Shown: piece by piece, positions 48,611 to 56,832 of the stretch
Layout of the letters: every line of letters begins with the position of its first letter
Position numbering within the stretch: the first letter of the stretch is position 1
Assembly: GCF_003201865.1 (NCBI RefSeq)
Contig: NZ_QJJJ01000021.1
Span: 1-64,000 of the forward strand
Origin: Methylobacterium sp. B4
GTDB lineage: Bacteria > Pseudomonadota > Alphaproteobacteria > Rhizobiales > Beijerinckiaceae
Direction of reading: 5' to 3'
DNA length: 64,000 nt
Translations under genes and position numbers: made by a program
The notes under the pieces: generated by a model
Told to the model about the DNA's origin: nothing
What the model saw: the letters and a program-made list of their open reading frames with translations, nothing else
Database searches by the model: none

Positions 48611-48655
48611 CATCTGGGCACGTAGCTTCTGGGTACGTAGCTTGCGGGCAAGTCG
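48596..48655. repeat. Four 15-bp tandem repeats over the EIIA stop codon
   Basis: Units CTTGCGGGCAAGTAG, CATCTGGGCACGTAG, CTTCTGGGTACGTAG and CTTGCGGGCAAGTCG run head to tail. The first is the last five codons of the EIIA gene including its TAG. The next two each place another TAG in the same frame. Confidence 0.8.
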
Positions 48656-48790
48656 GCTCCTTCGCGCCGCCGCCCCGCCTTTCCTTCGCCCCGCTCACGG
48701 CTTAACCACATCCGTCCCCGACCCGGACGATGCGCGCCTCTCAGGGCGGCCGTCGCCGGCGAATCCTCAGGGGAGCGAGCGCGAGGGACG

Positions 48791-49114
48791 ATGAGCGAGA
48801 GCCTGGACGGCGAGGTCGAGCCGCAACCCGAGATCCCCGAGGGCGGCCTCGTGCGGATCCTGCCGATCGTCAACCGCCGCGGCCTGCACGCCCGCGCCTC
48901 GGCCAAGTTCGTGCAGACCGTGGAGCGCTTCGGCGCCGCCGTCACCGTGACGCGCGCCGGCGAGACGGTGGGCGGGCGCTCGATCATGGGCCTGCTGACC
49001 CTCGGCGCCGCCAAGGGCACCACCATCGCCGTGGTCGCCGTGGGCGACGACGCGGAGCCCGCCCTCGACGCGATTCAGGCGCTGCTCGCCGACCGGTTCG
49101 GCGAGGACGAGTAG
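48791..49114 (+). CDS. ptsH: Phosphocarrier protein HPr
   Basis: A 107-residue HPr with a 20-residue acidic N-terminal extension. The active histidine is in RRGLHARASAKF and the regulatory serine region in GRSIMGLLTLGAA, the target of HprK. GAGGG lies three bases before the ATG. It closes the hprK-EIIA-HPr set. Enzyme I (PtsP) is not in the window; the only EI sequence here is in the interrupted FruB. Confidence 0.95.
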   Translation: MSESLDGEVEPQPEIPEGGLVRILPIVNRRGLHARASAKFVQTVERFGAAVTVTRAGETVGGRSIMGLLTLGAAKGTTIAVVAVGDDAEPALDAIQALLADRFGEDE

Positions 49115-49138
49115 CGTTTCGCATCCGCCGTCGGAGAA

Positions 49139-49426
49139 TCAGGCGAGATCGGGGTAGAGATCACGCCAACCCGGGTTCAGCGCCTCGATCAGGTTGAGCT
49201 TCCTGCTTCTCGCGCCTGCCTCGATCTGCTTCTCGCGGGCGATGGCGTCGATCATCGTCTCGTAGGCCTCATACCAGACCAACAGCTTGCAGCCGTAACG
49301 CGCCGTGAAGCCTGCCATCCGACCTTCCCGATGCTCGTACGCACGTCGCGGAAGGTTTGAAGTGACACCCGTATAGAGCGTTCCGTTGCGCGCATTCGCC
49401 ATGATGTAGACGGCGGGCTGCCGCAT
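49139..49426 (-). CDS. GIY-YIG nuclease superfamily protein (UPF0213-like)
   Basis: A 95-residue stand-alone GIY-YIG domain: VYIMANARNGTLYTGVTSNL carries the two tyrosine motifs, then RAYEHREG and EKQIEAGARSRKLNLIE complete the URI-type fold. These small proteins are common in Hyphomicrobiales and their role is unknown; mobile-intron or defence partners are absent. GAGGG lies eight bases before ATG 49426. Confidence 0.88.
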   Translation of the reverse strand: MRQPAVYIMANARNGTLYTGVTSNLPRRAYEHREGRMAGFTARYGCKLLVWYEAYETMIDAIAREKQIEAGARSRKLNLIEALNPGWRDLYPDLA

Positions 49427-49540
49427 GGATCGCCCTCGGGGTCGTCGCGTGCAGTGATCCTATTCATGCAATCTATGGATGTCCATCCGCTCGATGGCCT
49501 CCGCGTCGCCTCGCGATGACCGCGCGGGTTCTGCCTCGCC

Positions 49541-49580
49541 GTCATCGCGAGCGTCAGCGAAGCGATCCAGAGCGCGACCG
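49541..49580. repeat. Dispersed element, left-half copy
   Basis: GTCATCGCGAGCGTCAGCGA begins it and AGCGATCCAGAGCGCGACC ends it; the matching right arm is missing here. A right-arm copy lies just upstream (about 49497-49521), so the halves are out of order. Confidence 0.65.
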
Positions 49581-49658
49581 ATCCAGGGAAAGCGCTACGC
49601 GCCTGAGCGCATCAGCCGGAACTGGTCTCAGACCGCTTCCACTTGATCGCCTCGGATC

Positions 49659-49750
49659 GTCATGGCGCTGCGGAGCCGAAGTCCTCCAGCGCTCCGAACG
49701 ATCCGGAGAGGTCGCGCCCCTGGATCGCTTCGCTCACGCTCGCGATGACG
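49659..49750. repeat. Dispersed palindromic element, copy 5
   Basis: Its inner part (CAGCGCTCCGAACGATCCGG) is the same as in copy 1 at 906-996, and the flanks to the right are also alike. The right arm GGATCGCTTCGCTCACGCTC leads to the closing CGCGATGACG. Confidence 0.8.
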
Positions 49751-49789
49751 GTTCGAGGTGAAAGCTGCGGCCATCAAGCTGAAACGGTC

Positions 49790-50902
49790 TCATCCCCCCG
49801 GGATCGCCAGCGGATTGTCCGTGAGCGCCGCCCGGTCCGGCGTGTCCAGGGCCGGCTTGCCGAGGAAGGCGTCCCAGATCCGGCGCACGAAGGCGGGGTC
49901 GAGGTCGCGCACGATCAGCACCAGCCGCGAGCGGCGGTCCGCGTCGGGCCAGGCGGGGAGCGTCACGGGCGCGTGGACCACGTGCTGCACCCCGTGCACC
50001 ACGACCGGATGCTCGGGATCGTCGGCGAGCGCCACGAGACCCTTGAGGCGGAGGAGCTTCGGTCCGTGCGCCGAGCGCAGCAGATCCAGGAACATCTCGA
50101 AGGCCGGGCGCGGCACCGGTTCGTCGCTCGTCAGGTGGAAGGCGCGGATCGCCGCGTCGTGCCGGTTCACGTCGTGATGATGGTGATCGTGGTGGTGGCC
50201 GTGCGCGTGGTCGTGCCCATGGTCATGGTCGGGCTCGCCGAGCCAGGCCCGCACGTCGGCATCCTTGCCGTCGAGGCCGAACAGGCCGCCGAGCAGGCGC
50301 TCGGCCGGCACGTCGGGCCCGTGGATCGCGGCCGCCGGATTGAGGCCGGAGAGCCGACGGCGCAAAGCCTCGGGCTCGGCGCCGGGCAGGTCGGCCTTGG
50401 TCAGCACGAGATGGTCGGCCACCGCCGCCTGCCGCAGGGCCTCGCCGTGGGCGTCGAGGGTGCCGGAGCCGTTCACCGCATCGACCACCGTCACGACGCC
50501 CTGCAGCCGGAAGCGGATCGCGAGATAGGGGTGATAGATCAGCGCGTGGAGGATCGGGGCCGGGTCGGCGAGCCCCGTGGTCTCGATCACGACGCGGCGG
50601 AACGGGCCGATCCGCCCGTTGTCGCGGCGGCGAAGGAGATCCTCCAGCGTCGAGATCAGGTCGCCGCGCACGGTGCAGCACAGGCAGCCCGCGCCGAGCA
50701 GGATCATGCCCTCGTCGACCGTCTCGATCAGCAGGTGGTCGAGGCCGATCTCGCCGAACTCGTTGACGATCACCACCGTGTCCGCGAGCGCCGGATCGGC
50801 GAGCAGGCGATTGAGCAGGGTGGTCTTGCCTGCCCCGAGGAAGCCCGTGAGGACGGTGAGCGGGATCGGCTCGGGGCGGCCGGGTCGTTCGGTCTGGGGC
50901 AT
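49790..50902 (-). CDS. CobW/ZNG1-family GTPase metallochaperone
   Basis: A 370-residue G3E GTPase. Walker A GFLGAGKTT is at residues 20-28, the metal-binding GCLCC at 72-76, and NKxD-like LTKAD further on. A histidine-rich loop (about 225-245, HDHGHDHAHGHHHDHHHH) precedes the CobW C-terminal domain. Family members deliver zinc or cobalt to client enzymes. No Zur box or cobalamin gene is seen nearby, so the metal is open. It lies 62 bases downstream of the carboxypeptidase gene on the same strand. Confidence 0.9.
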   Translation of the reverse strand: MPQTERPGRPEPIPLTVLTGFLGAGKTTLLNRLLADPALADTVVIVNEFGEIGLDHLLIETVDEGMILLGAGCLCCTVRGDLISTLEDLLRRRDNGRIGPFRRVVIETTGLADPAPILHALIYHPYLAIRFRLQGVVTVVDAVNGSGTLDAHGEALRQAAVADHLVLTKADLPGAEPEALRRRLSGLNPAAAIHGPDVPAERLLGGLFGLDGKDADVRAWLGEPDHDHGHDHAHGHHHDHHHHDVNRHDAAIRAFHLTSDEPVPRPAFEMFLDLLRSAHGPKLLRLKGLVALADDPEHPVVVHGVQHVVHAPVTLPAWPDADRRSRLVLIVRDLDPAFVRRIWDAFLGKPALDTPDRAALTDNPLAIPGG

Positions 50903-50964
50903 CGTCGGGTCGCAATCTGTGTCTCGGCCCCGATATGACGGTGCCGGGCGCCCGAAAAAACCCC

Positions 50965-52482
50965 TTACGACTCGTCGTTCTTGCCCTTCTTGTCCGCCTT
51001 CTTGGCAGCGGGCTTGGGCTCCGGCTTCTTCGCTTCGGGCTTCTTGGCTTCCGTCTTCTTGGCGGCGGGCTTGTGGGCCGGCTTCGCAGCGGGCTTGGCG
51101 GCCGAGTCGACCGAGGTGTAGGCGCTGGTCGCGGCCGGCACGCCCTTGTCGCTCGCCTTGTCCTTGCCGGCGATCTTCGCGGCGGGTTTGGGCGCGGTCA
51201 CCGCGGCGGCGCGGGCCTTGGCGGCCTTCTCCGACGCCGCCTGCTTGCTGGCCTCGCGGGCGGCATCCTTGGCCGCCTTGGCCTCGGCGCGCTTGCGCTG
51301 TGCGGCCTCGGCCGCGGCCTGCTTGGCCGCCTGCTTCGAGGCCTGCGCCTCCTGCTCCTCCCGGGCCAGCGCCATCGCGCCCTCGGTGGGGCTGGCGCCG
51401 ATCCAGACCGCGACCGGCTGGAGCGGGGCCCGCGGCGGCAGGGTCCGCCCGCGCACGTTGGCGCTGCTGAGCGCCGCGAAGGCGAGGTTGGAGGCGTCCG
51501 GCGTGGCCGAGCCGAGCAGCCGCGTCGCCGCGCCGTCGACGGTCGGGCCGCTGGCGGTCAGGGCGCCCGGCCCCTCGTCCACCGGCATCGGCTTGCGCTT
51601 GTCGCAGATGTAGGGCCGCATGTCCGGCGGCGCGGCGATGCTGGAGGCCGGCAGGGATTCGAGCGTCGGCGCGGTCCAGCCCGCGGACTGGCCGAAGCCG
51701 TAATCGAACAGGTCGGCGGCCTTGATGTCGCGCTCGCGGGCGCTCGGCTGGCCCATCACCACGGTGATGATCCGGCGTCCGCCCCGGGTCGCGCTCGCCA
51801 CCACGTTGAAGCCGCCCGAACAGATGAAGCCGGTCTTCATGCCGTCGGCGCCGGCATAGCGCCCGAGCAGGCCGTTATGGTTGGCCATCACCGACTTGCC
51901 GAACTGGATCGCCGAGATCGAGAACAGGCCCTGCTGGTTGGGGAAGTCGCGCATCAGCGCGCGGGCCAGGATCGCCATGTCGCGGGCGGTGGTCCATTGC
52001 CGCGGCTCGGGCAGGCCGTTGGGATTGTACCAGCGGCTCTCGCGCATGCCGATGCGATGGGCCGTCTCGTTCATCATGTCGGCAAAGCCCTCGACGGAGC
52101 CCGCCAGCCCCTCGCCGATCGCCCAGGACACGTCGTTGGCCGACTTGACCATGATGATCTTGAGGGCGTTGTCGAGGGTGATCTGGGTGCCGGGCTTGAA
52201 GCCCATCTTCGAGGGCGGCTCGGCGGCGGCCGCGGGCGAGACCGTGAGCAGCGTGTCGAGCGAGACCTTGCCCTGGCGCACCATGTCGAGGGCGACGTAG
52301 GTGGTCATCAGCTTGGTGATCGAGGCCGGGTACCAGGGATCGGTCGCGCCCTGGCTGTAGAGCACCTTGCCGGACTCGGCCTCCACCACGAGGATCGGCG
52401 CGGTCACCGCCGCCGCCGTCCCGGCCATCAGGCCGAGGGCCGCCAGCGAGCCGATCAGCCGTCCCCAAACACGCATCGCCAT
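50965..52482 (-). CDS. D-alanyl-D-alanine carboxypeptidase with long basic tail
   Basis: A 505-residue S11 serine peptidase that trims peptidoglycan pentapeptides. A signal peptide ends near GTAAA (about 25). The active site has SITK (S54, K57), SAN (about 114) and KTGFICSGG. The catalytic part ends near residue 300. The remaining 200 residues are Pro/Ala then Lys/Ala-rich (EAKAAKDAAREASK, KKPEAKKPEPKPAAKK), like histone H1 tails, in place of the usual short amphipathic anchor. Such a tail could bind anionic wall or surface polymers. The start is ATG 52482 (or 52476); the Shine-Dalgarno is weak. Confidence 0.9.
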   Translation of the reverse strand: MAMRVWGRLIGSLAALGLMAGTAAAVTAPILVVEAESGKVLYSQGATDPWYPASITKLMTTYVALDMVRQGKVSLDTLLTVSPAAAAEPPSKMGFKPGTQITLDNALKIIMVKSANDVSWAIGEGLAGSVEGFADMMNETAHRIGMRESRWYNPNGLPEPRQWTTARDMAILARALMRDFPNQQGLFSISAIQFGKSVMANHNGLLGRYAGADGMKTGFICSGGFNVVASATRGGRRIITVVMGQPSARERDIKAADLFDYGFGQSAGWTAPTLESLPASSIAAPPDMRPYICDKRKPMPVDEGPGALTASGPTVDGAATRLLGSATPDASNLAFAALSSANVRGRTLPPRAPLQPVAVWIGASPTEGAMALAREEQEAQASKQAAKQAAAEAAQRKRAEAKAAKDAAREASKQAASEKAAKARAAAVTAPKPAAKIAGKDKASDKGVPAATSAYTSVDSAAKPAAKPAHKPAAKKTEAKKPEAKKPEPKPAAKKADKKGKNDES

Positions 52483-52745
52483 CGGGCCAATCTCGAAAGG
52501 GTGTGAGGGCGCGGGACGCCGCAGAGGAGGGATTTCGGTGCCGCGGCCGGAGGTTCCTGGAGCGAAGCGCCCGGCCGGTTCGGATCGAGGATACGACGCC
52601 ATCAACGTGCCCTCCGTGGCGAGAGCATGGCAGAGGCGGCGCGTTCGGCACCGCGGCGGGCGCTCGAACTTGAGAAAAACCGGTCGCATTGGCGCGGCGG
52701 ATCACTCGGGTTAAGGGCAAGGCACGGTACGCGAAACGAAATTCG

Positions 52746-53378
52746 ATGTCCTACGCGGTCAAGGAACTGTTCCACACCCTTCAGGGCGAGGGCGCCCAGG
52801 CGGGCCGGGCGGCGGTGTTCTGCCGGTTTGCCGGCTGCAATCTCTGGTCGGGCCGCGAGGAGGACCGGGCGGAGGCCGCCTGCCGCTTCTGCGACACCGA
52901 CTTCGTCGGGCTGGACGGGGAGGGCGGCGGGCGCTTTCCCGATGCCGCGGCGCTGGCCGGCGCCATCGCCGCGACCTGGGCCGGGGGCGTGGCCAACCGC
53001 TACGTCGTCTTCACCGGCGGCGAGCCCCTGCTGCAACTCGACGAGGCGCTGATCGCGGCGGTCCACGCAAACGGCTTCGAGATCGCGGTGGAGACCAACG
53101 GTACGCTCGCGGCCCCTCCCGGCATCGACTGGATCTGCGTGAGCCCCAAGGCCGGCAACCGGCTGGTCCAGACCTCCGGCCACGAGCTGAAGCTCGTCTA
53201 TCCGCAGGCCGACGCCCCGCCGGAGCGGTTTTCGGATCTGCCCTTCCGGCATCATTTCCTGCAGCCGATGGACGGCCCGCAGGCCGCCGCCAACACCGCC
53301 GCCGCGGTGGCCTATTGCCGAGGAGACGCCCGCTGGCGCCTCTCGCTCCAGACGCACAAGATCATCGGAATTCCGTAG
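52746..53378 (+). CDS. queE: 7-carboxy-7-deazaguanine synthase QueE
   Basis: A 210-residue radical SAM enzyme that makes 7-carboxy-7-deazaguanine from 6-carboxytetrahydropterin. The start SYAVKELFHTLQGEG is typical. The cluster motif is the CX14CX2C variant of this family (C31, C46, C49), and VFTGGEPLLQ gives the GGE SAM motif. ATG 52746 is the family start; the frame extends 19 residues upstream without similarity. queD and queC follow after one small gene, giving most of the preQ0 pathway for queuosine or other deazapurines. Confidence 0.93.
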   Translation: MSYAVKELFHTLQGEGAQAGRAAVFCRFAGCNLWSGREEDRAEAACRFCDTDFVGLDGEGGGRFPDAAALAGAIAATWAGGVANRYVVFTGGEPLLQLDEALIAAVHANGFEIAVETNGTLAAPPGIDWICVSPKAGNRLVQTSGHELKLVYPQADAPPERFSDLPFRHHFLQPMDGPQAAANTAAAVAYCRGDARWRLSLQTHKIIGIP

Positions 53379-53493
53379 AGGGACCGGGAGAGGGACCGGG
53401 CCGGCGGTTGCCTCCACCCCAGCCCTCGGCCACGGTCCGCGCGGGCAATGCCGAATCGATTCAGGCCGCCCGGACGTGCCGAAGGACCCGCCT

Positions 53494-53907
53494 GTGACGC
53501 ACAGCCCCGCGCCGCTCAGCCTCGATCACTCTTCGATCGAGGATCTGAACCTCGCCCTGCGCCATTACCGGCGCCTGACGATCCGCTTGCCCCTGATCCT
53601 CGTCCTCGGATTCGCGGCGGCGATCGGCCTTGGGCGTCTCGGGACCGCCCTGTCGCCGCCCTACGGCGTCTACATTCTCGGCTGGGATCTCATGACCTGG
53701 GGGCTGCTCGGGCTCCTTGCCCTGCTCTTCGCCGAATTCTGGTGGGAGGGACGGCAGATCGGGCGGGCCCTCAACAGCGTCGAGATGCAGTCCGCGCCGA
53801 TCGCTTCCCTGCTGGGCGGCCAGGCGCTGATCGGGGAGCGCGCCCGCGAACACGGCATGAAGCCGGGCCCCTTCAACGGTCCGCTCCGGCCCATCCGCAA
53901 ACGCTGA
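53494..53907 (+). CDS. Small membrane protein of unknown function
   Basis: A 137-residue protein with two hydrophobic segments (about 36-55 and 66-86) separated by a short loop, then a charged helical tail (EFWWEGRQIGRALNSVEMQS). I recognise no family. GTG 53494 is preferred because AAGGA lies seven bases upstream; a GTG at 53476 would add six residues. It sits between queE and queD, but nothing links it to deazaguanine synthesis. Confidence 0.6.
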   Translation: MTHSPAPLSLDHSSIEDLNLALRHYRRLTIRLPLILVLGFAAAIGLGRLGTALSPPYGVYILGWDLMTWGLLGLLALLFAEFWWEGRQIGRALNSVEMQSAPIASLLGGQALIGERAREHGMKPGPFNGPLRPIRKR

Positions 53908-54147
53908 GCCGGCACCCGTCAGCCGGTCCGGTCGATCCGCGAGCGGCCCTCGAGCTGCGCCCGACCACGTTGGGTGGGGACGCATCTCCAAGCCTTTGTT
54001 GTGCCGCGCTTTCCGACGAACCGGTGTCCGCTTCGTCGGAAAGCGCTCGAGCGCATCGGCCGGCGCCGCCGCCGGTCCTCACGGCTCACCCAGTCGAGCG
54101 GCGGCAGGAAGCTCCCGGTTCCCGGCCCCGAAGCGCGGATCGGTGAA
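53908..54147. other. Gap between the small membrane protein and a gene fragment
   Basis: No gene is seen in these 240 bases. Together with the fragment at 54148-54321 and the 88-base queD leader it makes about 500 bases with little content. A TTCCGACGAA/TTCGTCGGAA inverted pair (about 54010-54042) is the only structure noted. Confidence 0.4.
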
Positions 54148-54321
54148 TCAGGCCGGCTTCACCGTCCCCTTGAACCACTGCCCCATCTCGAAAGAATCGT
54201 CCGAGCGGTTCCAGGCGATGAGGCAGGTCTGGTTCGAGGGGCCGCGCCGGTAGATCACCGCGCGCGGGCTCGCGGCCGCAAAGACCGGATAGAGGGTGCA
54301 TTTCGGCCGATGTGGTGACAT
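54148..54321 (-). pseudogene. Fragment of a conserved hypothetical protein
   Basis: A 57-codon frame whose product (PVFAAASPRAVIYRRGPSNQ, then TCLIAWNRSDDSFEMGQWFKG) looks like the front of a conserved alphaproteobacterial protein of unknown function, as far as I can recall the family. It ends abruptly (GTVKPA-stop), and no continuation is found in the other frames. It is either a remnant or a chance resemblance. It lies on the strand opposite to the que genes. Confidence 0.4.
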
Positions 54322-54409
54322 ATCCACGATCTCGGTGCGCCCGCCGGCCGCCGTCAACCCGCTGCGCTGTCCGCGGCAGGACCGTTCCGGACCTCGTGAA
54401 GATCCCGCG

Positions 54410-54766
54410 ATGAAGATCACCCAGGCCTTCACCTTCGAGGCGGCCCACCGCCTGCCGAACGTGCCGCAGACCCATCGCTGCCACCGCATGCACGGGCATT
54501 CCTACCGCGTGGAGCTGACGGTCTCCGGCGCGGTCGATCCGACGAGCGGCTGGGTCGTCGATTTCTACGACATCGAGAGCGCCTTCGCGCCGCTCCTGGA
54601 GCGGCTCGACCACCATTGCCTGAACGAGATCGAGGGGCTGGAAAACCCCACCGCCGAGCATATCGCGGCCTGGATCTGGCATCGGGCCAAGCCGGCCATT
54701 CCGGGGCTCTCCAGCGTGCGGATCTTCGAGACGCCCTATTCCTGGGCCGAGTACGAGGGCGACTGA
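54410..54766 (+). CDS. queD: 6-carboxytetrahydropterin synthase QueD
   Basis: A 118-residue PTPS-family enzyme making 6-carboxy-5,6,7,8-tetrahydropterin from dihydroneopterin triphosphate. Zinc ligands are His13, His28 and His30, the catalytic Cys is C24 (CHRMHGHSY), and LDHHCLNE plus PTAEHIAAWIW are family motifs. It has the usual length. ATG 54410 gives MKITQAFTFEAAH. The queC ATG follows two bases after its stop. Confidence 0.95.
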   Translation: MKITQAFTFEAAHRLPNVPQTHRCHRMHGHSYRVELTVSGAVDPTSGWVVDFYDIESAFAPLLERLDHHCLNEIEGLENPTAEHIAAWIWHRAKPAIPGLSSVRIFETPYSWAEYEGD

Positions 54767-54768
54767 CC

Positions 54769-55506
54769 ATGCCGGAAGCGGGCGGGGCGGCGGAGGCGGA
54801 CCGGGATTCCGGCGCCCTGGTGCTGTTCTCCGGCGGCCAGGATTCGGCCACCTGCCTCGCCTGGGCGCTCGACCGCTTCCCCCGCGTCGAGACGATCGGC
54901 TTCGATTACGGCCAGCGCCACCGGGTCGAACTCGACCGGCGCGAGGGCCTGCGCCGGGGCATGGCCGCCCTCGACCCGGCCTGGGCACGGCGGCTCGGGC
55001 CCGACCACACGCTCTCGCTGGCCGCGCTCGGCGCGATCTCCGACACGGCGCTCACACGCGACAGCGAGATTGCGCTGACCCGGGACGGGCTGCCCAACAC
55101 CTTCGTGCCCGGCCGCAACCTCGCCTTCCTCACCTTCGCCGCCGCGCTCGCCTATCGCCGGTCCTTGCGCCACATCGTCGGCGGCATGTGCGAGACCGAC
55201 TATTCCGGCTATCCCGATTGCCGGGACGATACGGTGAAGGCGCTGCAGGTCGCGCTCAACCTCGGCATGGAGCGCCGCTTCGTGTTGCACACGCCGCTGA
55301 TGTGGATCGACAAGGCCCAGACCTGGGCGCTGGCCGAGGAACTGGGCGGGCGCGCCCTCGTCGATCTCGTCGTCGAGGAGAGCCACACCTGCTATCTCGG
55401 CGAGCGGGGGCAGCGCCACGACTGGGGCTACGGCTGCGGCACCTGCCCGGCCTGCGACCTGCGCGCCAAGGGTTTTGCACGCTATCGCGCCGCCCGCGCG
55501 GCGTGA
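54769..55506 (+). CDS. queC: 7-cyano-7-deazaguanine synthase QueC
   Basis: A 245-residue ATP-dependent PP-loop enzyme that turns 7-carboxy-7-deazaguanine into preQ0. The PP-loop SGGQDS is at residues 21-26; FVPGRNLAFL and DYSGYPDCR are family motifs. The C-terminal zinc site is CYL-(X)n-CGTCPAC. It is transcribed with queD. QueF and FolE are not in the window. Confidence 0.95.
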   Translation: MPEAGGAAEADRDSGALVLFSGGQDSATCLAWALDRFPRVETIGFDYGQRHRVELDRREGLRRGMAALDPAWARRLGPDHTLSLAALGAISDTALTRDSEIALTRDGLPNTFVPGRNLAFLTFAAALAYRRSLRHIVGGMCETDYSGYPDCRDDTVKALQVALNLGMERRFVLHTPLMWIDKAQTWALAEELGGRALVDLVVEESHTCYLGERGQRHDWGYGCGTCPACDLRAKGFARYRAARAA

Positions 55507-55533
55507 TTCCGGTCGGCGTCGCGGCCTCTCAGG

Positions 55534-56742
55534 CTACTCCGCCGGAACGAGCGACCGCGATGCGTCCCTGCGCGTGAGCGCGAAGAAGCCGAGCGCCGCC
55601 GCGACGATGACGGCCCCGAAACACGCCGCGATCCCGAGCACCAGCCCGAAACCGCCGCGATCGTGCAGGACAGCGATCATCGGCACCACGAAACCGCTCA
55701 CCGTGAAGCCGAGGAAGTAGCGCACGCTGTAGGCCCTGGCCCGGTAGGCGGCAGGCACGTAGCGGGCCACCATCGCGTCGTTGATGACCACCTGCCCGTA
55801 GAGCGCCGCCATCGTCAGCACGAGGCCGGCGAGCAAGGGCAGGCCCGTGCTCGCGGCCGCCAGCCCGAGGCCGAGCGGCTGCAGGACGGAGAGGGCCAGG
55901 AACAGGGTCGGCAGGCTGTAGCGGTCGATCAGCCGCCCCATCGCCAGCTGGGTCAGGGCGCCGAAGGCGAAGACGAGGGTCGCCACCGATCCGATCAGGC
56001 TGAGCGGAAGGCCTGCGCCGACGCGCTCGTCCACGACCTTGGGCAGGGCGATGGTAGTGATGTTGAAGGTCATCCCGCCGGCGATGATGGCGAAGGCGAA
56101 CACGACGAGAAGGGGGAGCGGGCGCGCCACGGCGATGAGCGGGGCGCCCCCCGCCCGGCCGCCGGCCCCCTCGCCGTCGCCGGGCACCATCGCCACGAAG
56201 GCGGCGCCGCAGGCCAGGCAGAACAGGCCCGGCACGAGGAAGGCCGCCTGCCAGCCGAAACCGGAGGCGAGCAGGGCGGTGACGCCCGAGGCGGTGGCCG
56301 CGCCGACATTCCCCCAGACGCCGTTCACGCCGAGATCGCGGCCCAGCCGTCGGGCATGGGTGACCAGCATGGTCGAGCCCACCGGGTGGTAGATCGCCGA
56401 GGCCAGCCCCAGCACGCAGAGCCAGACCGCGAAGGCGGTCGGGCTCGCCGCGCTCGCCACGCCGAGGCAGGACAGGCCGTATCCGAAGAAGAAGACCGCC
56501 AGGAGGTTGCGCCGGCCGAACCGGTCGGCGAGCCAGCCCATCGGCAGCGAGCAGAGGCCGAAGGCGACGAAGGCCCCGGTCGCGAGCCCGATCAGTTCGC
56601 CGTAGCTCAGGCCCGTCTGCGCCGCGATGGCGATGACGGCGGTCGGGTAGATGAGCAGGACGAAATGGTCGAGGGCATGCGCCACGTTGACGAAGCGCAA
56701 GGTGCGGCGGGACAGGGTTTCGGCGTCCATCGGGGCAGGCAT
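55534..56742 (-). CDS. MFS transporter
   Basis: A 402-residue major facilitator with twelve hydrophobic segments in two halves. The loop 2-3 motif is GWLADRFGRRNLLAVF and a related one (MGRLIDRYS) lies in the second half. NVAHALDHFVLLIYPTAV at the start resembles fosmidomycin-resistance-type and related MFS exporters, but the substrate is unknown. ATG 56742 has GGAG directly before it; ATG 56730 is an alternative. It is divergent from an AraC-type regulator with about 90 bases between, a classic regulator-transporter pair. Confidence 0.88.
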   Translation of the reverse strand: MPAPMDAETLSRRTLRFVNVAHALDHFVLLIYPTAVIAIAAQTGLSYGELIGLATGAFVAFGLCSLPMGWLADRFGRRNLLAVFFFGYGLSCLGVASAASPTAFAVWLCVLGLASAIYHPVGSTMLVTHARRLGRDLGVNGVWGNVGAATASGVTALLASGFGWQAAFLVPGLFCLACGAAFVAMVPGDGEGAGGRAGGAPLIAVARPLPLLVVFAFAIIAGGMTFNITTIALPKVVDERVGAGLPLSLIGSVATLVFAFGALTQLAMGRLIDRYSLPTLFLALSVLQPLGLGLAAASTGLPLLAGLVLTMAALYGQVVINDAMVARYVPAAYRARAYSVRYFLGFTVSGFVVPMIAVLHDRGGFGLVLGIAACFGAVIVAAALGFFALTRRDASRSLVPAE

Positions 56743-56832
56743 CTCCGTTAGCCTGTCCTCTCCCTACCTGACCCGTTGCACGCCGTCGGGCCGAAGGTGT
56801 ACGCGATCGGGCCAAAATGGACGGGCAGCCCC

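Larger units (their letters stand above)
49427..49789. other. Repeat-filled gap
   Basis: No gene is seen. From left to right: a right-half copy of the dispersed element (about 49487-49522), a left-half copy (49541-49580), a spacer, and a complete element (49659-49750) ending just before the CobW stop. No terminator-like T tract is found. Confidence 0.6.
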
